DNA of 64,000 bases from CAVRQM01 sp963732775. GTDB lineage: Bacteria > Pseudomonadota > Alphaproteobacteria > Acetobacterales > Acetobacteraceae. The stretch covers positions 62,001-126,000 of the forward strand of contig CAVTAR010000004.1 in the NCBI GenBank assembly GCA_963732775.1. The letters run 5' to 3'. Both the position numbers and the translations under genes were made by a program. Positions 8,837 to 17,304 of this stretch are shown here, piece after piece; position 1 is the stretch's first letter; each line of letters opens with the position of its first letter. The notes beneath the pieces were generated by a model. It made no database searches, had not been told where the DNA came from, and worked only from the letters and a program-made list of their open reading frames with translations.

Positions 8837-9659
8837 CGACAGCTCTGGCCCGAACCCGTTCGACGATCTCGTCGGTCATGTGCTCGTAGGCGACGGCGCC
8901 GGCGGAACGCGGGTCGTAGAGGGCAATGGGCATCGCGTGGCTTGGGGCCTCGCTGAGCCGGATGTTGCGCGGGATCGCGGTCTTCAGCACCAGCTCTCCA
9001 AAGAACGCGCGCACGTCGCTCGCCACGAGCTCGGATAGATTGTTGCGGCGATCAAACATCGTGAGCACGATTCCCAGGATATCGAGTGCGGGATTGTAGG
9101 CGGCCCGCACGGAGTCGACCGTTCGCTTGAGGTTTGCCAACCCCTCAAGAGCGAAGTACTCGCACTGCAAGGGGACCAACAAGGAGCGGGCGGCGGTCAA
9201 GGCATTCAGGGTGAGAACTCCGAACGAGGGTGGACAGTCGAGGATGACGAAATCGAAGGGGTGACCCTCGACCACGCTCAGGCCTGCGCGAAGCCGAAGC
9301 GCCCGGTCGCCCGCGGAGGCCAGTTCCAAGTCGATACCCGCAAGGTCCATCGAGGCCTCCAGCAGCCAGAGATGGGCGATGGTCGTGGCCCGCGGGTGAA
9401 TCGGGCCATGACGCTGTGCGGCGAACAGGCCATACGACCCCTCTCCGCCATGGCGCGTGCGCCCGAGGCTGGTGGTGGCATTTCCCTGAGGGTCGAGGTC
9501 GACCAGCAGGACCCGCCATGCGCGGGTGGCCAGACTGGTTGCCAAGTTGACGGCCGTCGTGGTCTTGCCCACCCCTCCCTTCTGATTGACGATCGCGATC
9601 TCGAAGCCCATCGGCGTGTCGCCGGCCGTGCTGGTTCGGCTTGTCGCGCCAGTCGTCAT
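8829..9659 (-). CDS. parA: Chromosome-partitioning ATPase ParA
   Basis: A 276-residue ParA/Soj ATPase that binds nucleoid DNA non-specifically when ATP-bound and drives movement of ParB-parS complexes. The deviant Walker A motif is KGGVGKTTT near residue 25 with the signature lysine, Walker A-prime is VDLDPQGNATT, and Walker B is FVILDCPPSFG. The chosen ATG overlaps the rsmG stop codon as ATGA, which is the expected coupling in rsmG-parA-parB operons; a longer in-frame start at 9740 would lie entirely inside rsmG and is unlikely. Confidence 0.97.
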   Translation of the reverse strand: MTTGATSRTSTAGDTPMGFEIAIVNQKGGVGKTTTAVNLATSLATRAWRVLLVDLDPQGNATTSLGRTRHGGEGSYGLFAAQRHGPIHPRATTIAHLWLLEASMDLAGIDLELASAGDRALRLRAGLSVVEGHPFDFVILDCPPSFGVLTLNALTAARSLLVPLQCEYFALEGLANLKRTVDSVRAAYNPALDILGIVLTMFDRRNNLSELVASDVRAFFGELVLKTAIPRNIRLSEAPSHAMPIALYDPRSAGAVAYEHMTDEIVERVRARAVDA

Positions 9660-10297
9660 CGCGGCCGGAGGTCGCGGATAGAGACGATTGAACTGCCCTG
9701 CGCCGTGGTGCTCGGCCACACCTCGACCTGGATGGACCATCGCGTTTCAGCCTGTCGGAGTTCGGCGGCGAGCCCTGAACCCTTCAGGAGAAGGCAGGTG
9801 CCGCCCGGGCGAAGCAGGCTAAACGACCACGCCAGAAGTGCCGACATGGGAGCGACCGCGCGCGCGGTGACCAGGTCGACGGTCTCACGCACGCTTTCCG
9901 CTCGGCGCGCCAGCACGCGAGCCGGCGCGCCGGTCTGGCGGACGGCCTCGCGCAGGAACGCGGCTTTGCGAAGGTCGGCCTCGATGAGCAGGAACGGTGT
10001 GGCGGTGGCGATGGCGAGGACGAGACCAGGCAGACCAGCCCCAGAGCCGATATCTGCGGCGCGCTCGATGTTTGCAGGCATCAACGGGATGAGTTGCAGG
10101 CAATCTAGGAGGTGGCGGGAAGCGAACTGGCCCGCCGACAGTCCGGAAACGAGATTGATGCGAGAGTTCCACCTCTGGACGAGTTGAGCATAGACGGTCA
10201 GACGCCCACGAGTTTCACGTGAAACCCACGACGGGTAGCTGTCGGGCCTGACGGATGCCGGCCGGCTGGCCTCTCTGGAGGTATCATCGTCGGCCAT
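9656..10297 (-). CDS. rsmG: 16S rRNA m7G527 methyltransferase RsmG
   Basis: A 213-residue SAM-dependent methyltransferase (GidB) that makes N7-methylguanosine at position 527 of 16S rRNA. SAM-binding motif I is ADIGSGAGLPGLVLA (about residue 88); INLVSGLS and HLLDCLQLIPLM precede it as usual, and ARAVAPMSALLAW follows. The segment WVSRETRGRL near residue 26 is encoded by the parS palindrome. Upstream mnmG, the usual partner, is absent: the next gene is divergent modA. Translation is coupled to parA by a four-base overlap. Confidence 0.96.
   Translation of the reverse strand: MADDDTSREASRPASVRPDSYPSWVSRETRGRLTVYAQLVQRWNSRINLVSGLSAGQFASRHLLDCLQLIPLMPANIERAADIGSGAGLPGLVLAIATATPFLLIEADLRKAAFLREAVRQTGAPARVLARRAESVRETVDLVTARAVAPMSALLAWSFSLLRPGGTCLLLKGSGLAAELRQAETRWSIQVEVWPSTTAQGSSIVSIRDLRPR
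10212..10225. promoter_or_regulatory. parS centromere site inside rsmG
   Basis: A perfect 14-bp palindrome, GTTTCACGTGAAAC, identical to the core of the conserved bacterial parS site that ParB binds. It lies in the rsmG reading frame, where it encodes Val-Ser-Arg-Glu-Thr, about 1.4 kb from parB. Placement of parS inside genes near parAB is known; the site implies the window lies near the chromosome origin. Confidence 0.93.
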
Positions 10298-10439
10298 TGC
10301 CCGAGATTATGTGAGAAGCATCGAGAACACCACGCCCCGGAAATCCGTGCCGGCCCTATCCGGGCCGATTCACAGCACCGTTGCGTCGCACTAAACATGA
10401 CGGCACACATGACCGGCCAACTCGTATGCGAGGAACGTG

Positions 10440-11204
10440 ATGCTACGTCGTGCTAGAACTACGTTGATCATGCTCTCAGCCCTTGTCGGGCTGGCTACGG
10501 CACGGGCCGACGAGATCACGATTTTCGCCGCAGCAAGTCTGACGGACGCCCTGCAGGATGTCGCGAGATTGTGGCAGGACGGCGGACATGGCCGCTTGAC
10601 GGTCAGTGTGGCTGCAAGCTCCGTCCTCGCACGGCAACTCGATCAAGGCGCCCGCGCGAGCATCTTCATCTCCGCTGACGAGAGATGGATGGATTGGGCG
10701 CAGCAGCACGGCCTCGTGGTGCCCGAGACTCGGCGTGACCTGCTTGGCAACAGCCTCGTCCTCGTCATGGCGAAGGACCGGGTTCATCCGGTCAGCTTGA
10801 GCTCCGATCTCGACCTCAGAGCTTTGCTGGGTGCGGGCGGCCGGCTCGCCGTCGGTGATCCGGCCAGCGTGCCCGCGGGCATCTACGCACAGCAGGCGCT
10901 GGAGTCGCTCGGCTTGTGGGCAGGGGCCGAGCCTTTGCTCGCCCGCGCGGAGAACGTGCGCTCTGCATTGCTGCTCGTGGAGCGAGGCGAAGCGCAGGCC
11001 GGCATCGTTTACGCGACTGACGCGGCCGGGAGCCCAAATGTTGCCATCGCCGCCACGTTCCCGGCGACCAGTCATGAACCGATCGTCTATCCCGCCGCCG
11101 TGGTGCGATCGGCCGACACGCCCGAAGCTCGTGCGGTGCTGAGCTTCCTCGACACTCCCGCCGCCCGCGACAGGTTCAAGGCTCGAGGGTTCATCACGAA
11201 ATAA
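10440..11204 (+). CDS. modA: Molybdate ABC transporter substrate-binding protein
   Basis: A 254-residue periplasmic binding protein for molybdate/tungstate. Residues 1-24 form a signal peptide ending ARA; the mature chain opens with EITIFAAASLTDAL, the classic ModA start with the oxyanion-binding serines, followed by ASIFISADERWMDW and the VYATDA hinge near residue 200. The ATG has AGGA five bases upstream. modB and modC follow, forming one operon. The 142-base gap to rsmG must carry divergent promoters; I see no clear ModE operator in it. Confidence 0.95.
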   Translation: MLRRARTTLIMLSALVGLATARADEITIFAAASLTDALQDVARLWQDGGHGRLTVSVAASSVLARQLDQGARASIFISADERWMDWAQQHGLVVPETRRDLLGNSLVLVMAKDRVHPVSLSSDLDLRALLGAGGRLAVGDPASVPAGIYAQQALESLGLWAGAEPLLARAENVRSALLLVERGEAQAGIVYATDAAGSPNVAIAATFPATSHEPIVYPAAVVRSADTPEARAVLSFLDTPAARDRFKARGFITK

Positions 11205-11253
11205 TGCCGCATGCTGGGCGCGCGTGCGGCAGGGTTGAGCGAGCGATCTTGCG

Positions 11254-11943
11254 ATGAACGGCTGGGCGGCCGATTGGGGCGTGGTGCTCCTGACGCTCGA
11301 CGTCGCGGCCCGCAGCGTCGTGCTCGCGTTCCCGGTGGCTATCGCCCTCGCGCTGCCGCTGGCGCGTGGGAAGTTTCCCGGGCGATCGATCCTGGATGTC
11401 ATCGTGCATCTGCCACTCGTGCTGCCGCCGGTCGTGGTCGGCTGGTTGTTGCTGCTGATCTTCGGGGTGCGCGGGCCGATTGGCGGGTGGCTCCACGCGG
11501 CGCTTGGTCTCCGCCTCGTTTTCACCACCTGGGGCGCAGCGCTGGCCTGTGCGGTCATGGCGCTTCCGCTGATGGTGCGCGCGTTGCGGCTGTCGCTGGA
11601 GGCCATCGACCCTGGACTGCTGCACGCCGCACGTACGCTGGGCGCCACTCCCCTAGACTGTGTGGCCAGCATCGCGTTGCCGCTCGCCGCACCCGGTCTC
11701 GTCACGGCGCTGCTGGTCGGCTTCGCTGCTGCACTCGGTGAGTTCGGCGCGGTCATCACCTTCGCCGCCAACATTCCCGGACGCACCCAGACGCTGGCGC
11801 TGGCGATCTACGCCGCACTGCAAGTGCCGGGGGGCGAAGCCGTCGCTGGCAGGCTCGCGCTCGAAGCGATCGCACTTGCCGTCACCTTCCTGCTCGCGGC
11901 CGACCTCGCCGCGCGTGCGATCAATCGCCGGCTCGGCAAATAA
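11254..11943 (+). CDS. modB: Molybdate ABC transporter permease
   Basis: A 229-residue inner-membrane permease with five to six predicted membrane helices. The cytoplasmic EAA loop that contacts ModC reads AALGEFGAVITFAANIPG (about residues 160-178). LPLVLPPVVVGWLLL is the conserved second helix region of ModB. It would move molybdate delivered by ModA using ATP hydrolysed by ModC, supplying molybdenum cofactor synthesis. The 49-base gap after modA and 23-base gap before modC fit a single operon. Confidence 0.95.
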   Translation: MNGWAADWGVVLLTLDVAARSVVLAFPVAIALALPLARGKFPGRSILDVIVHLPLVLPPVVVGWLLLLIFGVRGPIGGWLHAALGLRLVFTTWGAALACAVMALPLMVRALRLSLEAIDPGLLHAARTLGATPLDCVASIALPLAAPGLVTALLVGFAAALGEFGAVITFAANIPGRTQTLALAIYAALQVPGGEAVAGRLALEAIALAVTFLLAADLAARAINRRLGK

Positions 11944-11966
11944 CAGCGGCCGGCCGAGTTGTCGTC

Positions 11967-13055
11967 TTGATCGAGGTGTGGATACGACACCGCTACCATT
12001 CAGGTCCGGGGTTGCCCGATCTGGATGTCGACTTTGCGACCCCATCCGCCGGGATCACGGTGCTGTTCGGCCCCTCGGGCGCCGGCAAGTCGAGCGCGAT
12101 CTCCGCTCTCGCGGGTCTGCTCCGGCCCGTCGAGGGCCGGCTCGCGCTGGATGGCCACGTGCTGTGCGAGACGGCCACCCGGACCTGGGTCCCTCCCGAG
12201 GCGAGGCGGATCGGCGTCGTGTTCCAGGATTCGCGGCTTTTCCCGCATCTCTCGGTGGGCGGCAACCTGCGCTATGGCGCACGACGCGCGCCTGCCGGGC
12301 AGATCGCTTTTGAGACCGTCACAACCCTGCTGGCCATTGCACCGTTGCTGGGACGGCGGCCGCACACCCTATCGGGCGGCGAGAGACAGCGCGTGGCGAT
12401 CGGCCGCGCCCTGTTGTCTCAGCCGCGCCTGCTGCTCATGGACGAGCCATTGGCCAGTCTCGATCCAGCGCGAATAACCATGATCATGCCCTATCTTGCG
12501 GCGCTGCGGCGCACTCTGGCCGTACCCATCATCTACGTCACCCATCGCATCGAGGAATTGGCCACGCTGGCCGACAACGTGGTGGTCTTCGCCGAGGGCA
12601 GGGTGAGAGCGAGCGGTCCGGTGGCAGAGCTGTCCACCCGCGCCGATCTCGGCCTCGCTCTCCCGGCGATCGCTGGCGCCGTGCTTGATGCCGAGGTGCT
12701 GCGGCACGATCGAGAGCGACGCCTTTCCGAGTTGCGGCTCGGCCGCGCTGGCAAGCTTGTAGTGGCACTGCAGGAGCTGCCGGTCGGTGCGCCGGTGCGT
12801 TTGCGTGTCCCGGCGGGAGACTTGATTCTAGCCGTCGATGACCCCGGAGAAACCAGCGCGCAAAATCGGTTGCGCGGCCGCGTTCGCCGGATCGTTGCAC
12901 GGCCTGCTCACGAGAGCCTGGTCGAGCTCGAGCACGACGACTTCGCGCTTCTGGCGCGCATCACTCCGGATGCGGTGGACAGGCTAGGTCTCGCACCTGG
13001 ACGGCCGGTGACGGTACTCCTCAAGTCAACCGCCATCCAAGTCCTGTCGACGTGA
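11967..13055 (+). CDS. modC: Molybdate ABC transporter ATP-binding protein
   Basis: A 362-residue ATPase of the molybdate importer. Walker A is GPSGAGKSS (about residue 36), the signature is TLSGGERQRVAIGRALL, Walker B is LLLMDEPLASLD, and the switch histidine is in YVTHRIEE. A C-terminal MOP/TOBE domain (about residues 295-360, including RVRRIVARPAHESLVELE) is expected to sense oxyanion and regulate transport. The start is a TTG, the only start codon shortly upstream of the conserved first strand; a GTG three codons later is possible. It converges on the HPr gene. Confidence 0.94.
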   Translation: MIEVWIRHRYHSGPGLPDLDVDFATPSAGITVLFGPSGAGKSSAISALAGLLRPVEGRLALDGHVLCETATRTWVPPEARRIGVVFQDSRLFPHLSVGGNLRYGARRAPAGQIAFETVTTLLAIAPLLGRRPHTLSGGERQRVAIGRALLSQPRLLLMDEPLASLDPARITMIMPYLAALRRTLAVPIIYVTHRIEELATLADNVVVFAEGRVRASGPVAELSTRADLGLALPAIAGAVLDAEVLRHDRERRLSELRLGRAGKLVVALQELPVGAPVRLRVPAGDLILAVDDPGETSAQNRLRGRVRRIVARPAHESLVELEHDDFALLARITPDAVDRLGLAPGRPVTVLLKSTAIQVLST

Positions 13056-13091
13056 CGACCAGGCAGCCAGCACACGCGCCCAACCCGTCGG

Positions 13092-13421
13092 TCAGTCCTG
13101 TTCGCCGAAGCCGCTCTCGACCAGCGCCACGAGAGTCTCGACAGCTTCGCTCGCATCCGGACCCACGGCCCGCAGCACGATCGAGGCGCCTTGCCCGGCT
13201 CCAAGCATCATCAAGCCCATGATCGACCTGGCCGATACCACTTGATCGTCGCGCGCGACGTCCACCGAGGCGCTGAACCGTTCGGCGAGGCTGGCAAACT
13301 TCGCAGCTGCCCTGGCATGCAGGCCGCGACGGTTTTGTACCACGACCGATCGTGGTCCCGCACTGGCCGCGGTCTCGCCATCCAGGCGAATTCCTGCGGT
13401 CGGATGATCGGCGTCGTCCAC
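13092..13421 (-). CDS. ptsH: HPr-family phosphocarrier (nitrogen PTS)
   Basis: A 109-residue HPr/NPr protein with an unusual 22-residue N-terminal extension. The phosphorylatable histidine lies in NRRGLHARAAAKF, and the regulatory serine region targeted by HPr kinase reads SARSIMGLMMLGAG. It would pass phosphate from EI-Ntr (not in the window) to the EIIA protein encoded just upstream. The start is a GTG 18 bases after the EIIA stop. It closes the operon chvI-chvG-hprK-rapZ-EIIA-HPr, an arrangement known from alphaproteobacteria where these genes regulate rather than transport. Confidence 0.94.
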   Translation of the reverse strand: MDDADHPTAGIRLDGETAASAGPRSVVVQNRRGLHARAAAKFASLAERFSASVDVARDDQVVSARSIMGLMMLGAGQGASIVLRAVGPDASEAVETLVALVESGFGEQD

Positions 13422-13439
13422 GGCCGCCAGCGCCCGACG

Positions 13440-13979
13440 CTATGCCTGTCCGGCGAGCGCGCCGCTCATCGCGCGTTCGGGAACCCGCGCGAACTCCGCA
13501 CCCGCCACCGGCGCCACATCCGACGTGACTGGCACGGCATCACAGGCGGCCTTGGTCGGCGCCAAGGCGTGGCCGTCCCGACAGTGCGGCAGCACGTCGG
13601 ACGCAACGGCGATGTACTTGCGACCGGCCGCGGTGGCCATCTGGATCGCCTGCGCCAGCGGCATGACGGAGCGAACCTTCGCGAGCTTTACCAGCATGGG
13701 CAGGTTCACGCCGCTCAGTACCTCCACACCGGGGCGGATCATCTGGGCAATGCACAGATTCGAAGGGGTGCCGCCGAACATGTCGGTCAGCAGCACGACA
13801 CCATCGCCGTGATCGACTGCCTGAATCCCGTGCTCGACGTCGAGGCATCGGCCCTGGGAGTTGTCGTCCGGGCCGATGCAGATCGCAGCGAGGTCGCCCT
13901 GCGGCCCGACCACATGCTCAAGGGCGAGACGAAGTTCCTCGGCCAGGCGTCCATGCGTCACAATGACGATCCCGATCAT
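13440..13979 (-). CDS. PTS EIIA component, mannose type
   Basis: A 179-residue EIIA-Man family protein. The N-terminal MIGIVIVTHGRLAEEL carries the phosphorylated histidine (His9), and VVLLTDMFGGTPSN is the second conserved motif. The last 45 residues beyond the domain are extra compared with the usual 130-140-residue proteins and look disordered. No EIIB or EIIC is present, so it is likely a regulatory phospho-acceptor of the nitrogen PTS. The ATG overlaps the rapZ stop as ATGA, so expression is coupled. Confidence 0.93.
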   Translation of the reverse strand: MIGIVIVTHGRLAEELRLALEHVVGPQGDLAAICIGPDDNSQGRCLDVEHGIQAVDHGDGVVLLTDMFGGTPSNLCIAQMIRPGVEVLSGVNLPMLVKLAKVRSVMPLAQAIQMATAAGRKYIAVASDVLPHCRDGHALAPTKAACDAVPVTSDVAPVAGAEFARVPERAMSGALAGQA

Positions 13980-14983
13980 GCTTCTGCCCTCAGGCCTCCG
14001 TGCTCGCGAACCCGTTTCGTGTCGGCCGCTCGCTCTTCCCCGCCTCGCCGAGCCAACGCGTCCGCGGATGCATCAGCGCGAGCGAGCTCGCGATGCAACA
14101 CGTGAACGGGCCAGCCTTTCCCAAGGAGGTCGGCCGCCAGTTCATTGACGACAAAGACCGAGCGATGCCGGCCGCCGGTGCAGCCGATCGCAGCAGTGAA
14201 GTACTTCTTCCCCTCATCGACAAACCGAGGCAGGAGAAGCTCCAATAATTTGCGGAGATGTCCGTAGAAGAGCGCAAAGTCCGCATCAGCCTTCACATAG
14301 TTCCCGACGGCCTCGTCCAACCCCGTCATCGGTCGCAGGGCGGCTACATAATGCGGATTACGCAAGAAGCGCACATCCATGACCATGTCCGATTCGCGGG
14401 GCAGCCCGGCGGGAAACGCGAACGAGATCAGGGTCACGGCGAGCGCGGTGGTGGCGGTGCGCGCGCCTAGCGCATACCGGGCTGCCACTTGCTGTCGCAA
14501 CGCCGCGAGCGGCAGGCTCGACGTGTCGACCACGATGTCGGCCATCTCATGCAGCGGGGCAGTCAGGATGCGCTCGGCGTCGATCCCGTCTTGGACCCGA
14601 CCGTGCTCGGCGAGCGGATGGCGCCGGCGCGTCTCCGAGAAGCGCTGCTGCAAGACGGCGTCGTCGGCCCAGGCGAACACCAGCTCCGGCCGTAGTCGCC
14701 GGTCGCTTCGGAACTTCGACAGCACGCCCAGCACGGCATCGGCGTCGAAACCGCGAGTACGGGCATCGACGCCGATGGCCAGGCGCTGTCTGCCGTCGAG
14801 CGCCGCTCGCGCGACCAGCTCCTCCAGCATCGGCAGCGGCGGGTTGTCGACCGCCTCGAACCCGACATCCTCCAAGGCCCGCAGAATCGAGGCCTTCCCC
14901 GCACCCGAGAGGCCGCTGACCAGCACGAGGCGGCGCTCGGGCGTCGCCTCGCAGGCACTCGGGGGTGCGCAGGGGTTGGTCAC
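13976..14983 (-). CDS. rapZ: RapZ family nucleotide-binding protein
   Basis: A 335-residue RapZ/YvcJ protein. Walker A is LVSGLSGAGKAS (about residue 26), VDNPPLPMLEEL follows, and the C-terminal RNA-binding domain shows DVRFLRNPHYVAALRPMTG, IGCTGGRHRSVFVVNELA and HRELAR. In enterobacteria RapZ controls glucosamine-6-phosphate synthase through small RNAs and binds amino-sugar phosphate; in alphaproteobacteria its target is not settled. The GTG start overlaps the hprK stop (GTGA), and the stop overlaps the EIIA start, so all three are coupled. Confidence 0.95.
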   Translation of the reverse strand: MTNPCAPPSACEATPERRLVLVSGLSGAGKASILRALEDVGFEAVDNPPLPMLEELVARAALDGRQRLAIGVDARTRGFDADAVLGVLSKFRSDRRLRPELVFAWADDAVLQQRFSETRRRHPLAEHGRVQDGIDAERILTAPLHEMADIVVDTSSLPLAALRQQVAARYALGARTATTALAVTLISFAFPAGLPRESDMVMDVRFLRNPHYVAALRPMTGLDEAVGNYVKADADFALFYGHLRKLLELLLPRFVDEGKKYFTAAIGCTGGRHRSVFVVNELAADLLGKGWPVHVLHRELARADASADALARRGGEERAADTKRVREHGGLRAEA

Positions 14984-15456
14984 GGCGCGAACGCCCCGGC
15001 AACCTGGCTGACCCGGCCGAGCGCGCATTCCAGCGCGAGGGCGACCCGTTGGGGGGCGGAGGCATTGCGCGGATCGAGCGTCACGATGGGAATGCCGAGT
15101 AACGGGTCGATGCGGCGCCGAGGCAGGCGCTGCTCGGCCGCGGCATCGAGAGCGGCAGGCCGCTCGCCTCCCGCATTCCTGCAACCGCCGGCTGCGCCGA
15201 GCCAAACCCCGAGGACCACGCGAACCGGCGCGCGATGCGGCAGCCGCACGATGCCGAGCCCGCGTACTTCCAGCAATCCGGCGAGCAGCTCCGGGGGCCT
15301 CGCATCCCTGCCGTCCAGCTCTACCTGGTCGTCGGCGACCAGCGCGAATCCCAGATCCAGCAGCCTGAGCAGCAGGTCGGACTTGCCCGCTCCGGCCGGT
15401 CCCATCAGCAGCACCCCGTCCTGGTCCCGAGCCGCGCAGCTCGCGTGCATGTGCAT
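14980..15456 (-). CDS. hprK: Short HPr kinase/phosphorylase
   Basis: A 158-residue HPr kinase/phosphorylase of the short alphaproteobacterial form that lacks the N-terminal domain of Firmicute HprK. The P-loop is GPAGAGKSDL (residues about 19-28), with LVADDQVELDG immediately after as in the family, and IVTLDPRN towards the C-terminus. It would phosphorylate the regulatory serine of the HPr encoded in the same operon. Two adjacent in-frame ATGs (15456 and 15450) are possible starts. It overlaps rapZ by four bases. Confidence 0.94.
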   Translation of the reverse strand: MHMHASCAARDQDGVLLMGPAGAGKSDLLLRLLDLGFALVADDQVELDGRDARPPELLAGLLEVRGLGIVRLPHRAPVRVVLGVWLGAAGGCRNAGGERPAALDAAAEQRLPRRRIDPLLGIPIVTLDPRNASAPQRVALALECALGRVSQVAGAFAP

Positions 15457-15555
15457 GGCAGCCGGAGCATATGCCGCATTTCGGCCGTGGTTGGAAGGCT
15501 TGGCGCCGCCGCTCCGTTCGCGTCCGAGGTTTGCTCATCGCCAATCCCGTCGCGC

Positions 15556-17301
15556 TCAGGCAGCAGGCAGCGAGAGCACGAAGCGGGCGCCCAGCACGCG
15601 GCCCGTTCCGTCGCGTCGGTTCTCGGCGATCAACCGGCCTTTCAGCGCCTCGGCTATCTGCCGGCTGATCGACAGGCCGAGGCCGGAATGCTGTCCGAAC
15701 CGCTCGCCTTGCGGCCGCTCGGAATAGAAGCGGTCGAACACGTGCTCGAGCTTCGCCTCCGGGATGCCGGGCCCGTCATCCTCCACGCTGATGTCCACCA
15801 TGCCGTCGGCGGGCGTCGCGGCAAGCCCGATGCGCCCTTTCGGCGGCGAGAAGCTCTGCGCGTTGGCGATCAGGTTGCGCAGCACCTGCACCAGCCGCCC
15901 CTCTACCGCCTGCACCACGATCGGCCCGGCCAGCGCCGGATCCGGCAGTGACAGTTCGACGCGCGGATGGTCCTCTTGGCGCGTCGCGTCATGGATCTCG
16001 GCCAGCGTGGCCAGCAGCGGCGGCACCTCGATCGGCCCCGTCACCACGCGGGAGAGTTCGGCGTCGATCCGCGAGGCATCGCTGATATCGCTGATCAGCC
16101 GGTCGAGGCGGGCCACGTCCTCGGTGACGATGGCGAGCAGGCGGCGCTGCTTGTCGACGTCGTCCATGCGGCGAAGCGTCTCGATGGCGCTGCGGATCGA
16201 GCTCAGCGGATTCTTGATCTCGTGGGCCACATCGGCCGCGAACCGCTCGATCGCGTCCATCCGGTCCCACAGCGCGCGCGCCGAGCCGGACAGGGCGGCC
16301 GCCAGTTCGCCCACCTCGTCGGTGCGCGCCAGCAGCGAGCGTGGGACGGTCCCGGCGCGACCCCGGCCCTCCTGCATCTGCTCGGCAGCCTGCGCCAGGC
16401 GCAGGATCGGGCGCGCGATGGTCAGCGACAGGTACCAGGACAGCAGCACGGTCAGCGCCAGGGCGAAGCCGAACAGGCCCAGGATCGACAGCCGCACGTC
16501 GAGCAGGCTCTGGTCCACCTCGCGCGCCTCGCGGGTCAGTAGCACGATGCCGACGGTGTGCTTCGACCGCTCCACCGGCTCGGCGACCGTGACCAGCAGC
16601 CGGTTGTCCTGGGTACGGCGGATGTAGGGCGGCATTTCGCGGCTCTGGTCCGAGCCGGTGAGCCGCACCTCCTGCTTCACGTCGGGCTGCCACTCCGGCC
16701 CGACCGCGGTGGGCGAGGTGTCGAGGATCTGCGCGGTGTCCTTGTGCGGCAGCAGGGCGAGCACCTGGTCGTAGGCGCGGGCGATGGCGCCGACCACCCG
16801 GCCGCGGTCGGGTGCCGGCGGCAGCGGGGTCTCGCGCATGGCACCGCCGCTGTCGCGCCGCGAGCGGCTGTCGGCGATGGTCTGCCCGTCCGGCGCGTAG
16901 ACCTTGGCCTGGGCGTTCGGGCTCGGTTCGGTCAGCCGGTCGAGCAGCGCCTGGGCGATGTCGGGCACCAGGCGCGGGTTGTCGGCATCGTCGGTCCGCA
17001 CTGCCGCCTCGCCCAGCGCCCCGGCGTAGATGCGGGCCTGTTCGCGCAGGGTTCCGACCTCGGCCTCCAGCAGGCCGTTCTGGTAGTTGTCCAGATACAG
17101 CAGCGCGGCGAGCAGTAGCGCCAGCGGCAGCAGGTTGACCAGCAGGATGCGGCGCAGGAACGGCGAGGACCAGCGGATGACGGAGCGGGCCCGGGCCGGC
17201 CGGCGCGGCTCGGCGATGGCCGGCGAGGCGTCGCCCGGCGCCCGGCCGGCGCGGCCATGAACGTGGGCATCGACGCGGCTATCAACGTGGGTATCCGGCA
17301 C
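15556..17301 (-). CDS. chvG: ChvG-type sensor histidine kinase
   Basis: A 581-residue membrane histidine kinase of the ChvG/ExoS type. An N-terminal basic tail precedes a membrane helix (about 50-70), a periplasmic sensor region with an AIARAYDQVLAL core (about 75-275), a second helix (about 280-300), a HAMP domain, the HisKA box AADVAHEIKNPLSSIRSA with the phosphorylated histidine, and HATPase motifs NLIANAQSF, VEDDGPGIP and GLGLSISRQIAEA. In rhizobia and Agrobacterium ChvG-ChvI responds to acid and envelope stress. The GTG start lies three bases after the chvI stop, so kinase and regulator form one unit. Confidence 0.95.
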   Translation of the reverse strand: MPDTHVDSRVDAHVHGRAGRAPGDASPAIAEPRRPARARSVIRWSSPFLRRILLVNLLPLALLLAALLYLDNYQNGLLEAEVGTLREQARIYAGALGEAAVRTDDADNPRLVPDIAQALLDRLTEPSPNAQAKVYAPDGQTIADSRSRRDSGGAMRETPLPPAPDRGRVVGAIARAYDQVLALLPHKDTAQILDTSPTAVGPEWQPDVKQEVRLTGSDQSREMPPYIRRTQDNRLLVTVAEPVERSKHTVGIVLLTREAREVDQSLLDVRLSILGLFGFALALTVLLSWYLSLTIARPILRLAQAAEQMQEGRGRAGTVPRSLLARTDEVGELAAALSGSARALWDRMDAIERFAADVAHEIKNPLSSIRSAIETLRRMDDVDKQRRLLAIVTEDVARLDRLISDISDASRIDAELSRVVTGPIEVPPLLATLAEIHDATRQEDHPRVELSLPDPALAGPIVVQAVEGRLVQVLRNLIANAQSFSPPKGRIGLAATPADGMVDISVEDDGPGIPEAKLEHVFDRFYSERPQGERFGQHSGLGLSISRQIAEALKGRLIAENRRDGTGRVLGARFVLSLPAA

Positions 17302-17304
17302 AAC

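Noticed and set aside
10298..10439. ModE operator upstream of modA
   Set aside because: I looked for an inverted repeat with TATA-type halves and found none convincing.
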